A model generated the notes under the pieces. That model searched no databases and was not told where the DNA came from. It saw nothing but the letters and a program-made list of their open reading frames with translations. The position numbers were made by a program, and so were the translations under genes. A stretch of DNA of 64,000 nt, taken from positions 110,041 to 174,040 of the forward strand of contig CACYHQ010000007.1 in the NCBI GenBank assembly GCA_902774245.1. Reading direction: 5' to 3'. The DNA comes from an uncultured bacterium. GTDB taxonomy: Bacteria; Verrucomicrobiota; Lentisphaeria; Victivallales; UBA1829. Each line of letters begins with the position of its first letter. Position 1 is the stretch's first letter. Positions 40,514 to 48,234 of the stretch are shown piece by piece.

Positions 40514-41947
40514 ATGACCGCGTTCCTTGCCATAGTGAAGCTGACGTGCAGATCGGCTGTCCGGTCGCATATCTTCCGTCTGCTCCTGATCCTGCTGCTC
40601 CTGAGCATCTTCCTGCTGCCGTTCACGCTGCTGGGCGACGGCACGCCGAAGGGCGAGGTGCAGATATTTCTTCAATACTGCCTCGGGTTCGTCGGGTTCA
40701 TCCTGTGCCTGTCGTCCGTTTGGCTGGCGTGTTCGGAGGTCAGTTCGGACGTCGAGACGGCGCAGATTCACATGATCGTGGTGAAGCCGGTCCGCCGGGC
40801 GGTCGTCCTGCTTGGCAAATATACCGGCGTCGTGCTGATCCATCTGGCGCTGCTGCTGATCGCCGCCGTCGCGGTCTATGCGTTCCTGTCGTTCCGTCTG
40901 TCGTCCGCCGACATGACCGAGGAGGAACGCCTGATGCTGGACGAACAGGTCCTGACCGCGCGTGCATTATACAAACCTGTACGGCCCGATTTCAGCGCGC
41001 TGGCGCAGGCGGAACTCGACCGCCGCATCGCGCAGGCGAAGGAACACGGTCAGGAGACTTTCCTGCTTCAGAACGATCAGACGCGTCAGGAGGAGTTCCT
41101 GGAGATCCGCAAGGAGCTGATCGCGACGTACGGCCTGATCTCGGAGGGCGATTCCCTGTTCTGGCAGTTCGAAGGGCTGCCGAAGGATCTGACCGATGAC
41201 GACGTGGTCTTTCTGCGCTACACCGTTTATGTGAACCGTTATTACATGCAGGACCAGAATTCCGTCCGCGGGCACTGGATTTTCGCCGCGAACTTCACGC
41301 GTCCTGACGACAACGGCGGCGAGACGGTCGTTTCCGACCTGGTCGCGACGCCGGAGGAAGACATCCTCACCTCCGCCCAGAACGAGATCGCGGTCCCGAT
41401 CCGGAATACCTATTTCGTGTTCGACGGGAAGGCCGAGGTCGGCTTCCTGAACAAGGATACGAAGACGAGCGAACTGAACTTCGAGGAAGGGAAGGGGCCG
41501 TTCCTGCTGATCCGCGAAGCCGGATTCTTCTCCAACTACTGCCGCGCGATCCTGGTGATGGCGATCGGGATCCTCTCGGTCACGCTGCTCGCCTCGGCGG
41601 TCGCCGCCTGCCTGTCTCTGCCGATCGCGATCTTCTTCTCCGCGGCGTACATGCTCACCGGCGGACTTGCGAACTATCTTGTGACCTCGATCCCGGATGC
41701 GATCGACTATCAGTCGGAATACACCGGGACGTTCGGCTACCAGTTCGGCGACCTGCTGCTGAACCTGATCGTGCCGCTTCAGGATTTCTTCGTGACGGGG
41801 TATCTGGCGAACGGCGAACTGATCGGTTTCCCCTTCATCGGCACGCTGTTCGCGAAGGATTTCGTTTTGAGAATGCTCCCGGTGTTCCTGCTCGGAGCCT
41901 GGATTTATACACGCCGCGAACTGGCGCTGGTGTCGAAACGCGGATAG
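40514..41947 (+). CDS. ABC-2 family permease with large extracytoplasmic domain
   Basis: A 477-residue membrane protein. About three helices at the N-terminus (for example FRLLLILLLLSIFLLPFTLL, FCLGFVGFILCLSSVWLA and VVLIHLALLLIAAVAVYAFL) precede a 215-residue non-membrane domain (about 130-345, with SEGDSLFWQFEGLPKDLTDDD), then about four helices at the C-terminus (AILVMAIGILSVTLLASAVAACLSLP and others). This is the layout of GldG/NosY-like permeases with an inserted periplasmic domain. It forms a transporter with the preceding ATPase. The next gene follows after ten bases. Substrate unknown. Confidence 0.85.
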   Translation: MTAFLAIVKLTCRSAVRSHIFRLLLILLLLSIFLLPFTLLGDGTPKGEVQIFLQYCLGFVGFILCLSSVWLACSEVSSDVETAQIHMIVVKPVRRAVVLLGKYTGVVLIHLALLLIAAVAVYAFLSFRLSSADMTEEERLMLDEQVLTARALYKPVRPDFSALAQAELDRRIAQAKEHGQETFLLQNDQTRQEEFLEIRKELIATYGLISEGDSLFWQFEGLPKDLTDDDVVFLRYTVYVNRYYMQDQNSVRGHWIFAANFTRPDDNGGETVVSDLVATPEEDILTSAQNEIAVPIRNTYFVFDGKAEVGFLNKDTKTSELNFEEGKGPFLLIREAGFFSNYCRAILVMAIGILSVTLLASAVAACLSLPIAIFFSAAYMLTGGLANYLVTSIPDAIDYQSEYTGTFGYQFGDLLLNLIVPLQDFFVTGYLANGELIGFPFIGTLFAKDFVLRMLPVFLLGAWIYTRRELALVSKRG

Positions 41948-41957
41948 GAGCCGGACC

Positions 41958-43586
41958 ATGAAGAACCGTTATACCTTGTTTTTCGCTCTGCTTGCCGGAA
42001 CGGTCCTCGTGCTGTTCGCGAACGTATTCGTTCAGGATCGCATGGCCGCGATCGTGAAGGGTGACAAACTCGTCGACGAGAATTTCGCCGCCGAGGGCAC
42101 GCCGCCGATCGTGGCGTTCTCCACGATGGCGCTGGGCGGATTCCGCGGGATCATCGCGGATATCCTTTGGATTCGCGCGGGCGACCTGCAGCAGAAGGGC
42201 AAATACTACGAGCTGGTGCAGCTCTCCGACTGGATTCTGAAGCTTCAGCCGAAATTCTCCGCCGCCGCCTCGCACATGGGGTGGAACATGGCGTACAACG
42301 TCTCCGTGGCGTGCAAGCGTCCCGAGGACCGCTGGCGCTGGGTCCGGCGCGGCATTCAGCTGATGCAGGAAGCCGTGACCATGAACCCGAATGACCCGCT
42401 CGTGTATCAGGAACTCGGCTGGATTTATCAGCACAAGCTCGGCAACGTGCTGGACGACGCACAGCGCTTCTACAAGGAGACCATGGCGCGCGATCTGATC
42501 TTCCTCTACGGGAAGCATCATCCCGACTGGGAAGCCTGGGCGGCGTCGCCAGCCACGGAGGAGGCGCTCCGCGAGAAGTTCCCCGCCGACCATCCGGCTT
42601 GGTTCGCGATCATGGAGTACAATCAGGGCGATCTCGAACGTCTGTTCGGCGAGTTCCGTCTGAACGGCGGCCTGCCGAAGGAGCTGAAGGAGAAGCTGAA
42701 GCCTGAGGACGCTGCTGTGCTGGATTACTATTTCCGCCGCAAATGGCTGAAGAAGGACTGGAATGTGGAGCCGGAGACGATCCTGGCCGTGAACCGGGAA
42801 TACGGCGAACTCGACTGGCTTCTGCCGGAATCCTTCGCCATCTACTGGGCGCACGTCGGCCGAGGATATACCGATGGACGCGACCAGCTGCCGCTCACGC
42901 GCATGATCCTCCAGTCGCTGGTTGCGACGTTCAATTACGGGCGCATGCTTTTGCCGAGGGAAAACGAAGTCAGCAGTTTCTTCATGCTCGTGCCGAATAC
43001 GGACGTGATCGACGCCACGCGCAAGCTGTACAAGGAGGTCATGAGCTCGGACACCTATGCGCATTCGCCGTTCGAGGCCCTGTACGAAAACTTCCTGATC
43101 GACTCCATCGTGACGCTGTACACGTACTCGCAGAAAGAGGCGGCGGCGAACCTCTACAAGGAACTCTGCACCGAGACGAAAAACGGCAATTCGCGGACCA
43201 TGACGCTCGACCAGTTCGTCCTGAACGAATTTGAAGACGACCTCGTCAGCGGCGACTTTAAGCAGATCGGCAACGAACTGGAAGGCCTGCTCTTCACGTC
43301 CTGCATGCTCATTGGCTACGGCGACCGCGAAGCCGCCGCGGACCACCTCGCGCTCGCGAAACGCATTTATGACGCCTACGTGCGGCAGCATGAAGATCTC
43401 GACCGCGTGGCGCTTCCGCCGTTCTCCGAGATGAAAGCACGCACCGCGCGCGCCATCATCGAAAACTATCCTCCCGAGATAGCGAACCGGCTTCGCGCCG
43501 AACTTGAGGAGGATCTGAAGAAACAGGAACAGTCCGCGGCGGACGCGGGCGGTTTCGGGGCGGACCAGGAGGCCGCCGGACAATGA
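41958..43586 (+). CDS. membrane-anchored helical-repeat (TPR-like) protein
   Basis: A 542-residue protein with one N-terminal membrane helix (5-25, YTLFFALLAGTVLVLFANVFV) and an otherwise helical periplasmic body. ALGGFRGIIADILWIRAGDLQQKGKYYELVQLSDW and TMNPNDPLVYQELGWIYQHKLGN look like tetratricopeptide-type helix pairs; the C-terminus is a coiled, acidic stretch. I do not know its function. Position after the ABC pair suggests an accessory periplasmic component. The polysaccharide deacetylase gene overlaps its stop codon (ATGATG). Confidence 0.75.
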   Translation: MKNRYTLFFALLAGTVLVLFANVFVQDRMAAIVKGDKLVDENFAAEGTPPIVAFSTMALGGFRGIIADILWIRAGDLQQKGKYYELVQLSDWILKLQPKFSAAASHMGWNMAYNVSVACKRPEDRWRWVRRGIQLMQEAVTMNPNDPLVYQELGWIYQHKLGNVLDDAQRFYKETMARDLIFLYGKHHPDWEAWAASPATEEALREKFPADHPAWFAIMEYNQGDLERLFGEFRLNGGLPKELKEKLKPEDAAVLDYYFRRKWLKKDWNVEPETILAVNREYGELDWLLPESFAIYWAHVGRGYTDGRDQLPLTRMILQSLVATFNYGRMLLPRENEVSSFFMLVPNTDVIDATRKLYKEVMSSDTYAHSPFEALYENFLIDSIVTLYTYSQKEAAANLYKELCTETKNGNSRTMTLDQFVLNEFEDDLVSGDFKQIGNELEGLLFTSCMLIGYGDREAAADHLALAKRIYDAYVRQHEDLDRVALPPFSEMKARTARAIIENYPPEIANRLRAELEEDLKKQEQSAADAGGFGADQEAAGQ

Positions 43587-44383
43587 TGATCTATCCTCTG
43601 TTTCCAGGCGGGCTCGAGCGTGCGCTCACGTTCAGCTACGACGACGCCCTGGACGAAGACATCCGCCTCGCGGGTATCTTCTCCGACCACGGGCTGAAAT
43701 GCACGTTCAATTTCTGCGCGGACAACGGCCCGCACGACGGTACGTTCCCGTCGTTCGACGTGAACGAAGTCTACCTGAAACACGGGCACGAGATCGCGGT
43801 CCACGGCGCGGAACACGCATTCGAGGATATGATGCCGATCGAGGCCGTGATCTCCGACATCCTTGAAAACCGGAAGCGCCTCGAGGCCATCACGCACGCC
43901 CCGGTCAAGGGGATGGCGTACCCGTACGGGACGTATACCTCCGACCTGAAACGCCAGCTCCGCGAGCTCGGCATCCTGTATTCGCGCACCGTGAACAGCA
44001 CGCATTCGTTCCGCCTGCCGGACGATTTTCTGGAGTGGAATCCGACCGCGCACCACCGCGAGAACATCGCCGAACTCGGCGAACGGTTCCTGAACAACCG
44101 TTATCCGCGCGGCACGGTCTGCTACATCTGGGGACATTCGTTCGAGTTCTCGCGCAACAACAACTGGGACATCATCGAACGGTTCGCCGACCAGATGGCG
44201 GGCAAGGACTCCGTGTGGTACGCCACGAACATTGAGATCTACGACTACAACCAGGCGTTCCGCATGCTCCGGTTCACCGCTGACTGCTGCTACGTGCAGA
44301 ATCCATCCGCGCGGACGGTCTGGATCATGCGCGGAAAGAACGCCTTCGAGATCCCGTCCGGCGATGTCGTCCGAATCGGCTGA
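43583..44383 (+). CDS. polysaccharide deacetylase (NodB homology) domain protein
   Basis: A 266-residue carbohydrate esterase-4-like protein. Motif 1 is SYDDALDED (Asp20 catalytic base, Asp21 metal ligand), motif 2 VHGAEH gives His74 and His78 as metal ligands, and motif 3 is MAYPYGTYTSD; a later WGHSFEF supplies the C-terminal His. TFDD is replaced by SYDD, a variant seen in single-domain cytosolic members. No signal peptide is present, so the substrate would be cytoplasmic or intermediate. Start ATG 43583 overlaps the previous stop. Confidence 0.85.
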   Translation: MMIYPLFPGGLERALTFSYDDALDEDIRLAGIFSDHGLKCTFNFCADNGPHDGTFPSFDVNEVYLKHGHEIAVHGAEHAFEDMMPIEAVISDILENRKRLEAITHAPVKGMAYPYGTYTSDLKRQLRELGILYSRTVNSTHSFRLPDDFLEWNPTAHHRENIAELGERFLNNRYPRGTVCYIWGHSFEFSRNNNWDIIERFADQMAGKDSVWYATNIEIYDYNQAFRMLRFTADCCYVQNPSARTVWIMRGKNAFEIPSGDVVRIG

Positions 44384-45380
44384 GCTTTATTCCGCAGAGA
44401 AGAAGAGGGCAGGGGACTGCCTGTTCGATTTCCGCGCGCCGCTGCGGCTTTCCGGCCGCCTCACGCTCCCCGGGCGCGCCGTCCTGTCTCCGCTTCAGGG
44501 CGTCATGACGCGGACCTTCATGCAGGCCGCCGCGCGCCTCGACTTGATCCCGCTCTGGTTTACGCCATTTTTCAGCACGGGCGGCGTCTCCGTGCCGAAA
44601 CGTGCCGCGATCCTGCGGAAACTCGCGCCGTACCGCGTGCGGCCGGACCTCCCGCTTGTCTTTCAGCTGATCGGCCATGACGCCTATTCTCTTACGGCGA
44701 CCGCGGCAGGATTTGCCGAATATGGCGTGCACGGCATCAATCTGAACTTCGCATGCCCGAGCAAGACCGTCACAGCGAGCGGAAACGGCGCGTATCTGCT
44801 GAAGTCGCCCGAAACGATTTTTGAGCTCACACATGCGGTCGCCGAGGCTGTCCCGGAGGGCGTTTCCGTGTCCGTGAAACTCCGTGCCGGATGGGATTCG
44901 CCGGATCATGTCCCCGAGATCGTCCGCGCCGTGTGCGATGCCGGAGCGGACTGGATCGTGTTTCATTACCGGACCGCGACGGAGATGTACAGCCCGGTCG
45001 AAGCGCCCGAACGCGTCCGACGGATCGCCCGCGCCGTGGAGGCGGCGGGAACAGTTCCTCTCTTCGGCAACGGCGATATTGCCAGTTCTATGGACGCGGA
45101 ATATCTTGTGCGTACGGCCGGATGCGCCGGGGTGGCTGTGGGACGCGGTTTTCTGTCCGATCCGTGGCTGGTGCGTCGCATTCTCTCCGCCGACGCGAAT
45201 CCCGCGTCCGAGGCGGAGAAGACCGCGTTTCTGCGTCTGCTGCTGGCCGGCACGGATTCCACGAAGCGCGGCCGGAACTGGTTCCTGGAATGCGTCAAGA
45301 TGACGTACGGCGCGGATTCCGTCGAGTTCAAAGAGGCCCGCGAAAGCGACTGGTCCGCGCTGCGCGCCCGCTGGAGCTGA
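44364..45380 (+). CDS. dus: tRNA-dihydrouridine synthase family protein
   Basis: A 338-residue FMN-dependent TIM-barrel enzyme that reduces uridine to dihydrouridine in tRNA. Features are SPLQGVMTRTFMQAAAR at the start, INLNFACPSKTVTASGNGAYLLKSPE with the catalytic Cys, SVKLRAGWD, the FMN-phosphate segments FGNGDI and AVGRGFLSDPWLVRRI, and an HYR triplet in place of the more common HGR. I start at ATG 44364, which overlaps the deacetylase by 20 bases; a start further upstream would read the deacetylase shadow. No good ribosome-binding site is visible, so the exact start is uncertain. Last gene of the long operon. Confidence 0.82.
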   Translation: MSSESAELYSAEKKRAGDCLFDFRAPLRLSGRLTLPGRAVLSPLQGVMTRTFMQAAARLDLIPLWFTPFFSTGGVSVPKRAAILRKLAPYRVRPDLPLVFQLIGHDAYSLTATAAGFAEYGVHGINLNFACPSKTVTASGNGAYLLKSPETIFELTHAVAEAVPEGVSVSVKLRAGWDSPDHVPEIVRAVCDAGADWIVFHYRTATEMYSPVEAPERVRRIARAVEAAGTVPLFGNGDIASSMDAEYLVRTAGCAGVAVGRGFLSDPWLVRRILSADANPASEAEKTAFLRLLLAGTDSTKRGRNWFLECVKMTYGADSVEFKEARESDWSALRARWS

Positions 45381-45410
45381 AAAAACAGCGAATCTTTCTG
45401 CGTTCCGGAC

Positions 45411-45439
45411 TTGTTTTTCTTCCGAAAAAGTTGTATATT
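45411..45439 (+). promoter_or_regulatory. promoter for the pseudopilin gene
   Basis: TTGTTT (45411-45416), 17 bases, TATATT (45434-45439), preceded by TTG. Confidence 0.45.
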
Positions 45440-45494
45440 AGTTTCATAATAAATCGTTCCGTTTCATTTCCTTTTCCAAATGAGGGCCCTGAAC

Positions 45495-46295
45495 ATGAAT
45501 ATGCATTCCGAATCCGGTATCCATGGTACACGCAGGTATTACTCCCTGATCGAACTCCTGGTCGTCATTGCTGTTATCGGGATCCTGGCCGCACTGCTCC
45601 TTCCGGCGCTGCGTTCCGCCCGTGAAACGGCGAAACGCGCGACATGTATCAGCAACCAGAAGAATTTCGGCGAGTACTTCCATCATTTTGCGTCGGAGAA
45701 CAGCGGCAGTCTCAACGGCATCATCGGCGACTGGAGAAAATGGCTGGGAAACGTGGCGATTACGTCTGGCAGCACGTATGACTTTGCAGCGGAAGGGGAT
45801 TTCTACAGATTCAACGATGAAAAGAAGCTCGACTCCTTCGCACGGGAGATCCTGAAGATCGCGCGCTGTCCGAGCGACGTCACGAAGGGCAAACAGAGCT
45901 ACGGCCGCAACGATCCGTACGGACTGTGGACCATGAAGGACCACAGCAAACGCGTCGTTCAGAGCCGCATCCCGGATATCGATGCTCCGTCCGACCTGAT
46001 CATTCTCGGTGAACGCTGGAGTAACTTCAAAGACGTGACGAAAAACAGCGATCAGCAGTACGAAATCTGCGCGCCGTTCCACCTGCGCGGCAACCGCACC
46101 GACAAGGACGCCGCGGGCGAGGACTGGAACACCATTCACAAGGGCAATATCCCGCTGCTGTATTTGGACGGACATGTAAAGCACGGCAACATCCTGGATA
46201 CCGTCCGCACGCGCGACATGAGCTCCATGCACATGTTCAACGAGCGCGCAAACGGCGGCAGCTGGTCCGACGACCGTGCCCTGAAGAAAAAATAA
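45495..46295 (+). CDS. type II secretion/type IV pilin-like pseudopilin with H-x9-DG motif
   Basis: A 266-residue prepilin-like protein. GAGGG (45482-45486) points to ATG 45495 as the start. The short leader HGTRRYY is followed by the pilin helix SLIELLVVIAVIGILAALLLPAL and then a globular domain. The usual Gly before the cleavage site is replaced: the junction reads RRYY-SLIELL. Near the C-terminus His-KGNIPLLYL-AspGly is the H-x9-DG motif that marks the DUF1559-type pseudopilins abundant in Planctomycetota, Verrucomicrobiota and Lentisphaerota. It is probably exported through a secretion/pilus system; the PilT-like ATPase at 5.5 kb could serve it. Confidence 0.88.
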   Translation: MNMHSESGIHGTRRYYSLIELLVVIAVIGILAALLLPALRSARETAKRATCISNQKNFGEYFHHFASENSGSLNGIIGDWRKWLGNVAITSGSTYDFAAEGDFYRFNDEKKLDSFAREILKIARCPSDVTKGKQSYGRNDPYGLWTMKDHSKRVVQSRIPDIDAPSDLIILGERWSNFKDVTKNSDQQYEICAPFHLRGNRTDKDAAGEDWNTIHKGNIPLLYLDGHVKHGNILDTVRTRDMSSMHMFNERANGGSWSDDRALKKK

Positions 46296-46362
46296 GGAAC
46301 AAGGCTTCCTTCGCGGCAGTGCCCGTCTTCCTCATTTTCCGCTGAAAAATGGTTTCCGCATC

Positions 46363-46390
46363 TTGATTTGCGGGCGTTTGGTGCTATATT
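46363..46390 (+). promoter_or_regulatory. promoter for lemA
   Basis: TTGATT (46363-46368), 16 bases, GC then TATATT (46385-46390). Confidence 0.55.
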
Positions 46391-46448
46391 GATTGAAACC
46401 GGGATTTCCCGCTGAAAAAAACAATCCCCCTGAGAAAGGTTCTCCGTC

Positions 46449-47006
46449 ATGCCCCTGCTTGCTCTTCTGATCATTCCCGTCGCCATTATTCTTTTTGTCA
46501 TCATCGTATACAACAGCCTCGCGGCGAAGCGCGCGAACGTCCAGAACGCATTCGCCGGGATCGACGTGCAGCTGAAGAAGCGCTGCGACCTGGTCCCGAA
46601 CCTCGTTTCGAGCGTGAAGGCGTACATGAAACACGAATCCGGCACACTGGAGAAGCTGACGGAACTCCGCACACGCGCGACCGCCGCGACCGATCCAGCC
46701 GAACGCATCAGCCTCGACAAGGAGCTGTCCGGCGTGCTGAAGAACGTGATGGTGCAGGTCGAGGCGTATCCCGACCTGAAATCGTCCGCGAACGTGATCC
46801 AGCTCCAGCGATCCCTGAACGAGATCGAAGAGCAGATTTCAGCCGCGCGCCGCGCGTACAATTCCGCCGTCACGGACTACAACCTCGCGATCCGCATCTT
46901 CCCGAACAACCTCCTCGCGGGCATGTTCGGCTTCACAGAGTCCGCGCTGTTCGAGGCCGCGCCGGAAGAGCGCGCGAACCCGAACGTCGGCGACCTCTTC
47001 AAGTAA
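46449..47006 (+). CDS. lemA: LemA family protein
   Basis: A 185-residue membrane protein: N-terminal helix (3-21, LLALLIIPVAIILFVIIVY) followed by an extended helical body with the family hallmarks YNSLAAKRANVQNAFAGIDVQLKKRCDLVPNLVSSVKAYM, EAYPDLKSSANVIQLQRSLNEIEEQISAARRAYN and FPNNLLAGMFGF. LemA proteins are common but poorly understood; some take part in membrane-stress or secretion contexts. The DUF3137 gene follows after 19 bases, a pairing seen in many bacteria. An SD AGAAAGG lies before the ATG. Confidence 0.95.
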   Translation: MPLLALLIIPVAIILFVIIVYNSLAAKRANVQNAFAGIDVQLKKRCDLVPNLVSSVKAYMKHESGTLEKLTELRTRATAATDPAERISLDKELSGVLKNVMVQVEAYPDLKSSANVIQLQRSLNEIEEQISAARRAYNSAVTDYNLAIRIFPNNLLAGMFGFTESALFEAAPEERANPNVGDLFK

Positions 47007-47025
47007 TATCCCAAAGCGAGCCGAT

Positions 47026-48030
47026 ATGAAAGACCCGGAACCCGACCGAAGTAACGATGTCCGGCCACGCTTCATCGCGGGGCTGGACGAGACTCTTGCC
47101 GAGTTGCGCGAACTCCGTGATGCCACGCGGAAAAAAGCCCTGACATTATCCGCCGTCATCGTTGCCGTGACCGTCCTGCTGTCGCTCGGCGCGCTCGTCA
47201 TGTCCGGGGATTATCTGCCGTTCGTGCTTGTGCCCGGCATCATCATCGCCGTGACCGTGTACACTCACATGATGCACGGCGTGAAGCTCCTGTACAAGAA
47301 GATCGTGGTGCCTTCGCTGCTGAAAGAGCTTGATCCGGGCTTGTCCTACAATCCGGACGGCTGCATCCCGAAAGAGGAATTCCGCCGTTCGAAAATCTTT
47401 TCCCAGAGGGCCGATTCGTATTCGGGCGAAGACCTTGTGTTCGGTTCGTACAAGGGCATCCCGGTCCGGTTCAGCGAACTGAAGGTGCAGGAGAAGCACA
47501 GCGACGGGAAGAACACATCGTACCACACGTTTTTCAACGGCGTCTTCATGGTCGCGGACTTCAACAAGGATTTCAAGTACAGCCACTGGGTGCTGCCCGA
47601 TACCGCCGAAGCGGCATTCGGGCAGGTCGTCGGCAATTTCCTCCAGAAACTCAAGCTCCCCGGACACGGCCACATGACGCGCATGGAGGACCCCGCATTC
47701 GAGAAGAAATTCGTGGTGTACACGGAGGACGACGTGGAGGCGCGGTATATCCTGACGCCGAAACTCATGCACACGATGCTGAAACTGTCGGAACGTTTCC
47801 GTAAGGGTATTTCGAAGATAGGATTCGCGTTCATGAATTCGAATGTCTACATCGCGATCCCGATCGAGGGTGGCCGCAATCTCTTCGAAATGCCGTCGCA
47901 CGGCGAACTGGGGGAGGAAACGGCGCGGAGGACGCTGGCGGAACTGAAAGAGATTCTGAGTGTGTTCGACGTGATGGAGCTGGATCTGCGCCTGTGGAGC
48001 AAGGAACACCCGTATTCGAGCAGAAGATGA
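47026..48030 (+). CDS. DUF3137 domain membrane protein
   Basis: A 334-residue protein with two hydrophobic helices (about 38-60, ALTLSAVIVAVTVLLSLGAL; about 65-82, YLPFVLVPGIIIAVTVYTHM) and a soluble DUF3137 domain: IFSQRADSYSGEDLVFGSYKGIPVRFSELKV, FFNGVFMVADFNKDF, MEDPAFEKKFVVYTEDDVEARYILTPKLM and NVYIAIPIEGGRNLFE. The family has no established biochemical role but is repeatedly linked to LemA, as here. SD-like AAAGCGAG precedes the ATG. Confidence 0.92.
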   Translation: MKDPEPDRSNDVRPRFIAGLDETLAELRELRDATRKKALTLSAVIVAVTVLLSLGALVMSGDYLPFVLVPGIIIAVTVYTHMMHGVKLLYKKIVVPSLLKELDPGLSYNPDGCIPKEEFRRSKIFSQRADSYSGEDLVFGSYKGIPVRFSELKVQEKHSDGKNTSYHTFFNGVFMVADFNKDFKYSHWVLPDTAEAAFGQVVGNFLQKLKLPGHGHMTRMEDPAFEKKFVVYTEDDVEARYILTPKLMHTMLKLSERFRKGISKIGFAFMNSNVYIAIPIEGGRNLFEMPSHGELGEETARRTLAELKEILSVFDVMELDLRLWSKEHPYSSRR

Positions 48031-48139
48031 CCTCGAAACCGAATCATGGAAATGCCGTTTTTTTGAGCTTATCGCGTATCATTCTTTAGAAAGTAAGGAA
48101 AGAAATACGGAAAAAGTCTTTATTTTGTCAGTTCCGGGG

Positions 48140-48168
48140 TTGATTTTTGCGCTTCCGCGGTGTATGTT
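48140..48168 (+). promoter_or_regulatory. promoter for the sodium/solute symporter gene
   Basis: TTGATT (48140-48145), 17 bases, TATGTT (48163-48168). It lies inside the open frame that precedes the chosen ATG and so argues for the downstream start. Confidence 0.45.
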
Positions 48169-48234
48169 TTACTCAATTATTTTAAACACAAATATCTCCC
48201 AACATACAAAAAACTAAGAAAGGACCAGAAACAA

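Noticed and set aside
37097..40843. A 1,248-codon open frame on the minus strand opposite the P-type ATPase and ABC ATPase genes
   Set aside because: It is rich in Arg, His, Asp and Gly with no domain motifs and covers two well supported genes on the other strand. It is a GC-bias shadow.
44232..44363. Longer N-terminus for the dihydrouridine synthase
   Set aside because: The upstream part is Ser/Thr/Arg-rich shadow of the deacetylase gene and is not seen in the Dus family.
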